Positions 1 to 7,058 of a stretch of DNA of 64,000 nt are shown here, piece by piece. The stretch is from Pedobacter sp. PLR (GTDB taxonomy: Bacteria > Bacteroidota > Bacteroidia > Sphingobacteriales > Sphingobacteriaceae), in assembly GCF_026239675.1 (NCBI RefSeq), contig NZ_JAPIVQ010000001.1:496001-560000 (forward strand), written 5' to 3'. The notes under the pieces were generated by a model that had not been told where the DNA came from, searched no databases, and saw only the letters and a list, made by a program, of their open reading frames with translations. Positions within the stretch are counted from its first letter, which is position 1. The number at the start of each line of letters is the position of its first letter. The translations under genes and the position numbers were made by a program.

Positions 1-44
1 CTGATCGGCAAAACCACCATGTATTTTTTCATCATCTTATGCAT
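1..44 (-). CDS. Start of the next tra gene, cut by the window edge
   Basis: Reading leftwards, an open frame begins at 44 (or at ATG 35 or 32) with MHKMMKKYMVV, a lysine-rich start followed by hydrophobic residues that looks like the beginning of a signal peptide. It runs off the window. It lies about 110 bases downstream of traG on the same strand. In Bacteroides conjugative elements this position belongs to traI (DUF4141 family, secreted), so traI is the likely identity. Only about 14 codons are visible, so the family is inferred from position alone. Confidence 0.35.
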   Translation of the reverse strand, partial: MHKMMKKYMVVLPI

Positions 45-152
45 TAGATTTTTAACACTTTTCATCAGCCCCAATGGACTTTTAAATAGATTCCAGAATT
101 TCATCTGATTAGAAATTTGTTTGAAATAAATTAGCTGTAGCCTGATTTATGA

Positions 153-2627
153 TTAGCTACTCGTTTTTCGTTCCTTACTTCTGATTTCTTCCGCTAAGAC
201 AGAAATCCCCTTTTGTATGCTTCCATATTTATTGGCATAAGCCTGAATCCGAACCTTCTCCCTTTCCTCAGTGGTATAGGCTAAGTATTCCTCCAGGGAA
301 ACTTCGGTACGGTATACCTTACTGTGACCGCCAAGAGAAATAAAGACTTCCTTATACTTGCGATTGGGTTCATTGACTTTGTTCATCGAAAGAATCAATG
401 ACTTATCTTTCTCAGTGAGCCCTAAAAGCTCCTGGAGCTGATCAAACTTGTTTTGATACTTACTTTGGTCCAACAGAATCTTACAATCGCTGTTATTAAT
501 GATCGCATTTTTGACAATCGGGGAGCTGATAATGTCATCAATCTCCTGGGTCACTACAATGGGTTCCCCAAAAAATTTGCGCATTGTTTTAAACAGGTAC
601 TTAATATGCTCTGCCATCCCTGGCTTGGCAATGGACTTCCAGACTTCCTCTAATAGCAAAATCTTCCGAATCCCCTTTAGCTTGCGCATCTTACTGATGA
701 CTAATTCCATGATAATCAAAGTGACTACCGGAAATAAAATCGGGTGATCCTTTAGTACGTCAATTTCAAAGACAATGAACCGCCTGTGCAGCAAATCCAA
801 ATTCTCCCTCGCATTCAGTAGGTAATCAAATTCACCACCTCGATAATAAGGATTTAACACATACAGAAAATTCCCGATATCAAAATCTTGTTCCTTCACC
901 CGGCCATTTTCCAGCACTACAAGGTATTCCGACTTCAAAAAATCATAGAAGCTATTGAAACATGGAAAGATATCCGGGTGCTGATCCAAATGCTCAAAAT
1001 ACAGCGTCAAAGCCATAGAAATCGCCACATATTCAGACCTGCGATAGGGCTCATCATCCTTTTTCCAAAGTGCCAGCAACAAGGTTTTGATGCTCTCCTT
1101 TTTTTCGGTATCCAATGCATCCCCATCAGGCAAATAAAAAGGATTGAATTTAATGGGGTCACTTTCGGTATAGGTGAAATAATATCCCCCAACCAAATCA
1201 CAAAGGCCTTTATAGCTATGGCCAATATCCACGATCACTACGTCAGTTCCCTGCTCGTAATATGACCTAATCAGGTGATTGGTTAAAAAAGATTTTCCTG
1301 ACCCACTGGGCCCACAGATAAACTTAGACCGATTGGTAATCCAGCCTTTTTCCCAGGGCTCATCTGAAATGTCTACATGTACCGGCCTCCCCGTTAAACG
1401 GTCCCCCAGGCGGATCCCAAAAGGACTGATGCTACTGCCATAATTGCTTTCCAGATTAAAAAAGCAGGTCGCTTGTTCCAAAAACGTATCGAAGGTGTCG
1501 TTCATCGGAAAGTCAGCCTGATTCCCAGGAAGCCCAGCAAACCAAATTTGTGCTGCCCCATCGGTCTCCTGCTTACAAACCGCGCTCATCTGAGCCATTG
1601 CCGAACCTACTTTGTTTTTCAAATTTGCCACCTCAGCCTCACGATCAGACCAGGCGAACACATTGAAATGAGCTTTTACCGGTAATCTGCTATGAATCAC
1701 TGCTTCATTTAAAAAGTCATTAACCGCATCCCTACTCACCGCATTTTCTCTGGAATAGCCTGACAAAGACTGCAAACGCAGTTTTTTTGCTTCCAAACGA
1801 GTGATGGTCTTCTCACTATTCTCAATAAATACATATTGATTCAGGATATGGTTACAGTTCAAAAGACTTCCTAAAGGACTCGCAAAGCCAATACTGAATT
1901 TGGTTCTATCAGTACTATACTGCTCATAATTCATCCGGCTTCCACAAAGTGGTGGCAATGCTGCTGCCTCAGCCAGAGTGTACAGCTCGCAGCTTTTTTC
2001 ACCGACCTTAATCCCTTGTTTCAACTGAATATCGGCAAGCATACTCCGCTGATCATCTCCGAGTAAAAAGCAATACTTTTCGATGACTCCCGCCTTGTTT
2101 GAAGTACCAGCTAACTCATCATCAGTCAAACGAATCAAGGACACAAAACCACTGTCAATAAGAATACGTTCCAGCTGGCCGGCACTGTCCAAAAAATCTT
2201 TTAACAATACCGGATTAATGGTCTGAGCAGGGACAATAGATTTACGCAGCACATTGCTATACACCGAAGAAGAAAGCTTACGCCCTTGAGGTTTCTTAGT
2301 TAAGAAGAGGTAACAGCTATGGTCAAGACATTCCCTTTCATTAAAAAACCGTTCACTGGACCGCGAGAGAAAACCAGTCCCAGAATTGTTAAAATCCGCT
2401 TTAAAACTTCCCTTGGTAAACCAATCCTGCTTGTGAAAAATACTATACTTCGGTAGTAGTTTAATGGCCTTTACCCAGCTTTGGTGATAAGCCTCATACT
2501 CCTGATCTGAAAGTGTAAAAATCTCTGGAAGTCCTAGCCGATAACCAATGGTGATATCTCCTTGCATAGAAACGATGCAACCCTTTTCTACTTTAGAAAG
2601 GGGCAATATAGCAGAAGCCTCTACCAT
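153..2627 (-). CDS. traG: TraG, conjugation ATPase (VirB4-like)
   Basis: This is an 824-residue VirB4-type ATPase that powers the type IV secretion apparatus of Bacteroidetes conjugative elements at the inner membrane. The Walker A motif GPSGSGKS lies near residues 438-446, followed by VIVDIGHS and a later KILLLEEVW Walker B-type stretch near residue 650. Length and the N-terminal strand-rich half fit the TraG family. The start overlaps the end of traF by 7 bases, so the two are probably translationally coupled in a traE-traF-traG operon read leftwards. No frameshift is seen and the gene looks intact. Confidence 0.95.
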   Translation of the reverse strand: MVEASAILPLSKVEKGCIVSMQGDITIGYRLGLPEIFTLSDQEYEAYHQSWVKAIKLLPKYSIFHKQDWFTKGSFKADFNNSGTGFLSRSSERFFNERECLDHSCYLFLTKKPQGRKLSSSVYSNVLRKSIVPAQTINPVLLKDFLDSAGQLERILIDSGFVSLIRLTDDELAGTSNKAGVIEKYCFLLGDDQRSMLADIQLKQGIKVGEKSCELYTLAEAAALPPLCGSRMNYEQYSTDRTKFSIGFASPLGSLLNCNHILNQYVFIENSEKTITRLEAKKLRLQSLSGYSRENAVSRDAVNDFLNEAVIHSRLPVKAHFNVFAWSDREAEVANLKNKVGSAMAQMSAVCKQETDGAAQIWFAGLPGNQADFPMNDTFDTFLEQATCFFNLESNYGSSISPFGIRLGDRLTGRPVHVDISDEPWEKGWITNRSKFICGPSGSGKSFLTNHLIRSYYEQGTDVVIVDIGHSYKGLCDLVGGYYFTYTESDPIKFNPFYLPDGDALDTEKKESIKTLLLALWKKDDEPYRRSEYVAISMALTLYFEHLDQHPDIFPCFNSFYDFLKSEYLVVLENGRVKEQDFDIGNFLYVLNPYYRGGEFDYLLNARENLDLLHRRFIVFEIDVLKDHPILFPVVTLIIMELVISKMRKLKGIRKILLLEEVWKSIAKPGMAEHIKYLFKTMRKFFGEPIVVTQEIDDIISSPIVKNAIINNSDCKILLDQSKYQNKFDQLQELLGLTEKDKSLILSMNKVNEPNRKYKEVFISLGGHSKVYRTEVSLEEYLAYTTEEREKVRIQAYANKYGSIQKGISVLAEEIRSKERKTSS

Positions 2628-2962
2628 CTTCCCCCTCCTTTCAACCGAATAAATATCCCCCTATTTCTAAACTTCAAAGTGCGAGGTACACTCCGCCTTG
2701 CCCAATATTTTTTAAGCCCATGTTCCCCAAACCGATGACTCAAGCGGAACACCATAAAAAACAAACCAGCTCCAAGGCCCAGAATTAAGGGCAAAACCAA
2801 CATCAAACCAACCCCGCAGATATACAGTATGGCAAATAAAATGAGCAGTAGCACCAGCCCAATCGCTAAATAAGCGATGTACTGCGCCTTTAGCCCTTTA
2901 AAGACAATAGGCTTGGAAACCCCTCTGTTAATTGTATATACGCTGCCCATACTAAATTCCAA
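2621..2962 (-). CDS. traF: TraF, DUF4133 conjugation membrane protein
   Basis: A 113-residue protein with two adjacent hydrophobic segments (about residues 27-48 and 50-72) and a basic C-terminus. The N-terminal pattern YTINRG...FKGLKAQYI is typical of DUF4133/TraF, the VirB3-like small membrane protein of Bacteroidetes transfer systems. It sits between traE and traG exactly as in CTnDOT-type operons and overlaps both neighbours by a few bases. A second ATG at 2950 could also be the start and would remove the overlap with traE. Confidence 0.85.
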   Translation of the reverse strand: MEFSMGSVYTINRGVSKPIVFKGLKAQYIAYLAIGLVLLLILFAILYICGVGLMLVLPLILGLGAGLFFMVFRLSHRFGEHGLKKYWARRSVPRTLKFRNRGIFIRLKGGGRW

Positions 2963-3296
2963 AAAAGGATTTCAACACAGTAGCTACCACTACCAAAAAT
3001 ATACAACTGCCAAACCAGGCCGCAGCCACCTTATTGGTATCCGGCTCTCCAGCATTCCACTTATTGAATACTTTCACCGCCCCGATGATACCGATGACTG
3101 CACCAATGGCATACATCAAGTCACACCCTGTATCAAAGTATCCTTTAACTTTATTGGTCGCTTCCCGTATCCCAGCCTCTCCATCCTGAGCGAATAGATT
3201 TAAGGAAAACAAAAGATGGCAACAGCAAATTACTAAAGCGAAAAGTAAAGCTTTGCCAAAAGCCTTTTTGTGGCAAGTAAGTTTAGATGAATTCAT
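2952..3296 (-). CDS. traE: TraE, DUF4134 conjugation protein
   Basis: A DUF4134/TraE-type protein, comparable to VirB2-like pilin subunits. The open frame extends upstream to 3386. I chose the ATG at 3296 because it gives a basic N-terminus followed by a signal-like hydrophobic stretch ending in LNLFAQDGEAG. Two further hydrophobic segments follow, including the family pattern YAIGAVIGIIGAVKVFNKW, with GEPDT between them. It is the first of the traE-F-G run on the minus strand, preceded by a hypothetical tra-region protein. Confidence 0.85.
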   Translation of the reverse strand: MNSSKLTCHKKAFGKALLFALVICCCHLLFSLNLFAQDGEAGIREATNKVKGYFDTGCDLMYAIGAVIGIIGAVKVFNKWNAGEPDTNKVAAAWFGSCIFLVVVATVLKSFFGI

Positions 3297-3336
3297 GAGA
3301 AATAAATTGAGGTGAAAAATTTTAGCGCAAAGACAT

Positions 3337-3849
3337 TTAATCCCAAAGAGATTCCAATTCATCATTTGAGAGATGAAAAGGCGCATGCTGGGTAATCCAG
3401 GTATTGATGGTATCGAGATTCGGATTTGAGGAGATCCTTGGAAAGCTGATCCTTAGCTCAGAGATCCGCTTAAAGAAATCTTGCTTGTTTCCATCTGAGG
3501 TCTCTATCCACTTAAAAATCTGCTTCAGTTCTTCCAATAGATCGGGAACCAAACCAACCTGATCCAGCAAATCACTTTCAGCTCCGGCAAAACTGAGCTC
3601 AGCGATCCCCATTTCATGAACTCCTTCTGGAAGCTTTGATTTTCCCATCAAATCATCTGCATGATCAGCTGAGCCCTTATGTTTCTGCTGAAGAACAGAC
3701 TCCAGAGCAACACCAGTTGGAAATCGCTTACCTACTAAAAAAGCACAGAACTGCTCACGGTAAAAAATCAGAATTATCCCTAAGTACCAGATCGCGGTCA
3801 GTACTCCCATCACAAGAATAAAATCCCGCCAAGAAAATTGTTCTAACAT
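3337..3849 (-). CDS. Conserved-looking tra-region membrane protein
   Basis: A 170-residue protein with one N-terminal membrane segment (about residues 10-32, VMGVLTAIWYLGIILIFY) and a long polar cytoplasmic part rich in Glu, Asp and Leu. I do not recognise a domain. It lies 40 bases upstream of traE on the same strand and downstream of rteC, a place where sphingobacterial elements often carry a small hypothetical membrane protein. A role in building or regulating the mating channel is only an inference from position. Confidence 0.6.
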   Translation of the reverse strand: MLEQFSWRDFILVMGVLTAIWYLGIILIFYREQFCAFLVGKRFPTGVALESVLQQKHKGSADHADDLMGKSKLPEGVHEMGIAELSFAGAESDLLDQVGLVPDLLEELKQIFKWIETSDGNKQDFFKRISELRISFPRISSNPNLDTINTWITQHAPFHLSNDELESLWD

Positions 3850-3968
3850 ATCAGTTTAATTTATCCCGGTGCTGCATTGCACCGGGAACTGATACAAAGG
3901 TTCAAATGCGTCAAATTTTTCATTGACAATCCTCAAAGCAAGCACTAACGATTGTTAATCCCCTTGGC

Positions 3969-4847
3969 TTAATCCTGCTGAGAATCTTGTTTTTTTAGCG
4001 GAGGATGATAAGCATCCCCATCATCAATTCGTTTATGAATTGCCTCACGCATTTGATCTAAAAAACGGGTTTTACTCATGCTTTTACGTCGTTTAATCTC
4101 AGTAAAACGCCTGAAATATCGACTGAGGTTAACCTGGAAACATTGCTCAAACACATCCATTAAATCTGAGAGATCTACCTCTCCATTATTCACCTGGGCG
4201 GTATCATGAATCCCATAAATCAGCTCAATCAAATTACAGCTATCCCCGGTCCAACGGGTAATGATTCCTTTACGACTCTTGAGTCCAGTCCCAGAAACGA
4301 CGCTCTCAGGTGATTGTACCAGTTCCACCAAATGCTGCTGAAGCAGCTCATAGGCCATAAACTTAGACACCAAATAATCCTGACTGGTCCCAAAACTGGC
4401 ATCTACCTCAGGAAGTTCAGCACTAAGCAAGCCCTCCAACTTTGCCCCACGAATGAAATAAAACTGATCCAGTTCCTTGGCCTTAAACTTATAATACTGG
4501 TAATGAAATTCATGCAAACGAAAGAAGCGCTCAATAAAGCGAAGTTGGCTCATATAATATTCCTTCAGCTCCTCATTGGCTGCAACAGGGCTTGTACTAT
4601 CAATGGCAATCAACTCCACATAAAATATTTTCCAGCGGTAGAACCTTGGCTTTTGAGTTTTAAAAAACCAAATCTCCTGTGCAGGGCTAAACTCTTGTGA
4701 AAGATTCCAATGTTTTAAAGAGGAAAGGTGTCTTACCACCACATCAAGATTAGAAATAAACAATTCCCTTCCAGGACTTTGCGATTGCTCATTGGACTTC
4801 AAATCATCCATCATTTGCTGATACATTTTTTCGATCAATTTTTCCAT
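3969..4847 (-). CDS. rteC: RteC-family regulator of conjugative element excision
   Basis: A 292-residue RteC-like protein. In CTnDOT, RteC activates excision genes in response to the RteA/RteB cascade. Features of the family visible here are the YRWKIFYVELI region, the FFRLHEFHYQYYKFKAKELDQ region in the middle, and a C-terminal part (about residues 235-275) with VNLSRYFRRFTEIKRRKS, which resembles the winged-helix end of RteC. No RteA/RteB pair lies nearby. The gene precedes the tra block on the same strand, about 120 bases before the next ORF. Confidence 0.85.
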   Translation of the reverse strand: MEKLIEKMYQQMMDDLKSNEQSQSPGRELFISNLDVVVRHLSSLKHWNLSQEFSPAQEIWFFKTQKPRFYRWKIFYVELIAIDSTSPVAANEELKEYYMSQLRFIERFFRLHEFHYQYYKFKAKELDQFYFIRGAKLEGLLSAELPEVDASFGTSQDYLVSKFMAYELLQQHLVELVQSPESVVSGTGLKSRKGIITRWTGDSCNLIELIYGIHDTAQVNNGEVDLSDLMDVFEQCFQVNLSRYFRRFTEIKRRKSMSKTRFLDQMREAIHKRIDDGDAYHPPLKKQDSQQD

Positions 4848-5098
4848 AGCATATTATTTAAGTTTCTAAATCAATATTAGAAGCTTCGCTAAGCCAAGAC
4901 GTTGATCCAAATCACAAAAACAACACAAAAAGATCCGTCGCAAAAAAGTGCCCGACACAAAATGTCAGCTATAGAAAAACAAAATGAATACGGGCACAAC
5001 ATATTGATTATTTATCTGTTATATAAGTTGTATCGCCAGTCTATATTTTGGTTTAAAGTTTAGCTTGTTTGATCTCGATCCTACAGAAAGTAACTCCT

Positions 5099-5704
5099 AT
5101 GGATATTGATTTCATGCTAACTACTTTGGGGTTTATTACCCCATTATCTCAGCAATTGCAAGAACGTTTTACCGCACAAATTCAACAAGAGACCATAAGA
5201 AAAAGAACCATTTTACTTCGCCAAGGAGAAACCTGCAGGCGCATTTATTTTATAAAAGAGGGTTTCGCCAGGTGCTATTTTCTTGACAAACAAGGGAAAG
5301 AATGCACTACATGGTTTTTTAATGAGGGTGATTTCATGATTTCAGTACATAGTTTCTATACCCAGAAACCCGCTTACGAAAACATAGAAATATTGGAAGA
5401 TTGCATCTTGCAATCTATCAGCTGGTTACAGATTCAAGCGATTTATGCAGATACCCGGGAGGGCAATCACATTGGAAGAGTCATGAGTGAACGTTACCAA
5501 ATACAAAGCGAAGAAAGATTTATTTTACATAGGGACTCTAATCCCACAGAACGGTACAAACTTCTGTTAGAACACTATCCTGGAATAGAACAAAAAACCA
5601 CTCAGACCAATATTGCCTCGTACCTTGGCATCAGCAGAGAAACACTTTGCAGACTAAAAGGAAAAAAGTTAAGGTGTGATATAAATCAAAAAAACTCCTT
5701 TTAA
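5099..5704 (+). CDS. Crp/Fnr-family transcription regulator
   Basis: A cyclic-nucleotide-binding-fold regulator of about 200 residues. The N-terminal beta-barrel shows RTILLRQGETCRRIYFI and GFARCYFLDKQGKE, and the C-terminal helix-turn-helix shows TNIASYLGISRETLCRLK. The frame is open from a TTG at 5069, but the ATG at 5099 (MDIDFML) is the better start. It is divergent from rteC across about 250 bases that could hold shared control sites. Members of this group often lack the residues for cAMP binding. The ligand and targets cannot be read from the sequence. Confidence 0.85.
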   Translation: MDIDFMLTTLGFITPLSQQLQERFTAQIQQETIRKRTILLRQGETCRRIYFIKEGFARCYFLDKQGKECTTWFFNEGDFMISVHSFYTQKPAYENIEILEDCILQSISWLQIQAIYADTREGNHIGRVMSERYQIQSEERFILHRDSNPTERYKLLLEHYPGIEQKTTQTNIASYLGISRETLCRLKGKKLRCDINQKNSF

Positions 5705-5760
5705 AATATCAAACCAGTATTTAGATTACTACTAAAACTCAGAAAATGCTTAAAAATTGA

Positions 5761-6258
5761 TCAAAGTGACTTAGATTTAAAATCTAACCAAAACCCATCT
5801 GATAAAGTTACCTCAAAAGTGCTTGCAAAAAAATCATCTGGTTTGATAAAAGGAGTTATACTTGATACAATAGGATAAGCTTTGATACCAATGCTTGAAC
5901 CACCTGTATTTTGAATAGATGACCGTGAAAAGATTAAATTATACTTCATCATCATGATCAATGTAGATTCTAACAAGGACAAGATCTTACTCTCATCAAT
6001 AATGTTATCTGCATTTAAGCTAGTTAGTACTACCAGGGCTTCATTATATCCAGGAGAATTATTAAAAGTATCATAAGGTTGATTTAAAACATTATGATTA
6101 ACTGAAGCAAAATCTGCCAGCTCTTTAATAGTAAATTTGAAAATTTTTAAATCTGACCTAATAAAAAACAGAAGAATTTCAATCGCCAATGCTTTTTTCT
6201 TATCATCATTTTCAGGAAAGTTCTTTATTCCACCTATAACTTCGGTAATAAAATCCAT
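5761..6258 (-). CDS. Hypothetical protein co-transcribed with an XRE regulator
   Basis: A 165-residue protein that I do not recognise. The C-terminal 15 residues end in SDGFWLDFKSKSL. The body contains helical segments such as KKALAIEILLFFIRSDLKIFKF and a hydrophobic stretch ILSLLESTLIMMMKYNLIFS. It starts two bases after the stop of the XRE gene, so the two form one operon read leftwards. Such small regulator-plus-unknown pairs are often toxin-antitoxin-like or phage-like control modules, but nothing in this protein shows a toxin fold. Confidence 0.6.
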   Translation of the reverse strand: MDFITEVIGGIKNFPENDDKKKALAIEILLFFIRSDLKIFKFTIKELADFASVNHNVLNQPYDTFNNSPGYNEALVVLTSLNADNIIDESKILSLLESTLIMMMKYNLIFSRSSIQNTGGSSIGIKAYPIVSSITPFIKPDDFFASTFEVTLSDGFWLDFKSKSL

Positions 6259-6259
6259 A

Positions 6260-6496
6260 CTAAAAATCTAAAAGTATCATTGGTTTAATATCTAATCCTT
6301 TCGCCAATGAAAAAATAGTTGTAAGTGCCAAATCCACCTGCCCCTTTGATATTCTTTGGACATTACTATACTCAAGATCAGATCTTATAGCCAATTGTCT
6401 TAAAGATGGTTTACAATCATTCTTAAGACCGTGCTCTTCTAATAAACTCAATAGGTGTTCTCCAAATTTAATTTTCACCTCTTCTTTCCATTCCAT
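6260..6496 (-). CDS. XRE-family helix-turn-helix regulator
   Basis: A small DNA-binding protein of about 78 residues. The frame extends up to 6541, but the ATG at 6496 (MEWKEEVKIKFG) is preferred because it leaves the inverted repeat at 6518-6557 in front of the gene. The HTH runs SLRQLAIRSDLEYSNVQRIS, followed by KGQVDLALTTIFSLAKGLD, a classic XRE layout. The facing inverted repeat is a likely autoregulatory operator. It probably also controls the divergent rightward transcript. Confidence 0.8.
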   Translation of the reverse strand: MEWKEEVKIKFGEHLLSLLEEHGLKNDCKPSLRQLAIRSDLEYSNVQRISKGQVDLALTTIFSLAKGLDIKPMILLDF

Positions 6497-6517
6497 TGCG
6501 GAATTTCCGACTAATAG

Positions 6518-6557
6518 AAAAACTAAATGACGTATGAACATACATCATTTAGTTTTT
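6518..6557. promoter_or_regulatory. Near-perfect 19-bp inverted repeat, likely XRE operator
   Basis: The arms at 6518-6536 and 6539-6557 are AAAAACTAAATGACGTATG and its inverse with a single mismatch, separated by two bases. The repeat sits 22 bases before the XRE start codon and just before a TATATTTG element pointing the other way. That is the expected place for an autoregulated divergent operator. Confidence 0.65.
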
Positions 6558-6562
6558 TTTAT

Positions 6563-6570
6563 TATATTTG
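6563..6570 (+). promoter_or_regulatory. TAnnTTTG-type -7 element
   Basis: TATATTTG matches the Bacteroidota -7 consensus TAnnTTTG. No clear TTTG is found 19 bases upstream, where the right arm of the XRE operator lies. A start near 6577 would produce the structured leader RNA that follows. Confidence 0.4.
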
Positions 6571-6607
6571 TTATCAGATGTTTATACGTTTTTCTGTATA
6601 AATATTT

Positions 6608-6827
6608 AGGAGTCTCGCACAAAAACCGCCAGTTAGACCGCGAGAGGACAAGTGAATTTGCCCAAACCTGAAGGTATATTTTTTATCTTTGAGGTATCTT
6701 ATATATTTAAGGTTGGGCTTCACTTAAGTCTTTTGTGGTCAACTTTGACCCTCGTGCAGGGTTAAAGGGGTTCCTGGCGGTACCTTGTGCAAAAGCAGTG
6801 AAGTCTAACCTTATTTTTTTAATAAGG
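6608..6827 (+). ncRNA. Candidate structured RNA with pseudoknot
   Basis: Several long complementary segments occur in 220 bases. Helix 1 pairs 6617-6632 with 6774-6790 (ACCGCCAG/CTGGCGGT and GCACAA/TTGTGC around a small internal loop). Helix 2 pairs 6708-6724 with 6797-6813, which is 17 bp when two G-U pairs are allowed. A 10-bp hairpin CTTTGACCCT/AGGGTTAAAG with loop CGTGC lies at 6743-6767. A last hairpin CCTTATT/AATAAGG lies at 6809-6827. Helices 1 and 2 cross each other, as in an H-type pseudoknot. The G-U pairs favour the plus strand as the RNA. It could be a leader of the downstream susC operon or a free RNA. I do not recognise the family. Confidence 0.5.
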
Positions 6828-6849
6828 CAGTTGTATTGCTTTTTTAAGA

Positions 6850-6878
6850 CTCATTTAAAAAAATCTAATTTAAATGAG
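6850..6878 (+). other. Hairpin before a 20-codon leader ORF
   Basis: CTCATTTAAA (6850-6859) pairs with TTTAAATGAG (6869-6878). Directly after it, a short ORF starts at 6881 (MKTNPFPYRNIQ...) and stops at 6943. It could be a leader peptide of the susC transcript, but nothing beyond position supports translation. Confidence 0.3.
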
Positions 6879-6955
6879 ATATGAAAACTAACCCATTCCC
6901 CTATCGCAACATTCAGATGTTGATCATAAAAGCACCGGTATAAACCTACCTTATT

Positions 6956-7018
6956 CCAGGCGGGCAATACTTCTGTCGGTTAAACGATATCAGTAATTTC
7001 TCAAATTGCCCGCCCTGG
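6956..7018 (+). terminator. GC-rich hairpin in the susC leader, possible attenuator
   Basis: CCAGGCGGGCAAT (6956-6968) pairs with ATTGCCCGCCCTGG (7005-7018) with a single bulged base, over a 36-base loop, followed by TATTCTTTT. This stable stem 40 bases before susC could end the upstream RNA or attenuate the operon. The T-run is broken, so termination is uncertain. Confidence 0.45.
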
Positions 7019-7058
7019 TATTCTTTTAAAATCTAAATAACCATTTAAATCATTTAAC

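Noticed and set aside
453..1265. Plus-strand ORFs of 66-125 codons inside traG.
   Set aside because: They are shadows of the long minus-strand frame, with no protein-like features and no promoter.
6881..6943. 20-codon ORF MKTNPFPYRNIQ... as a real gene.
   Set aside because: It is too short to support without expression data. It is mentioned only as a possible leader peptide.
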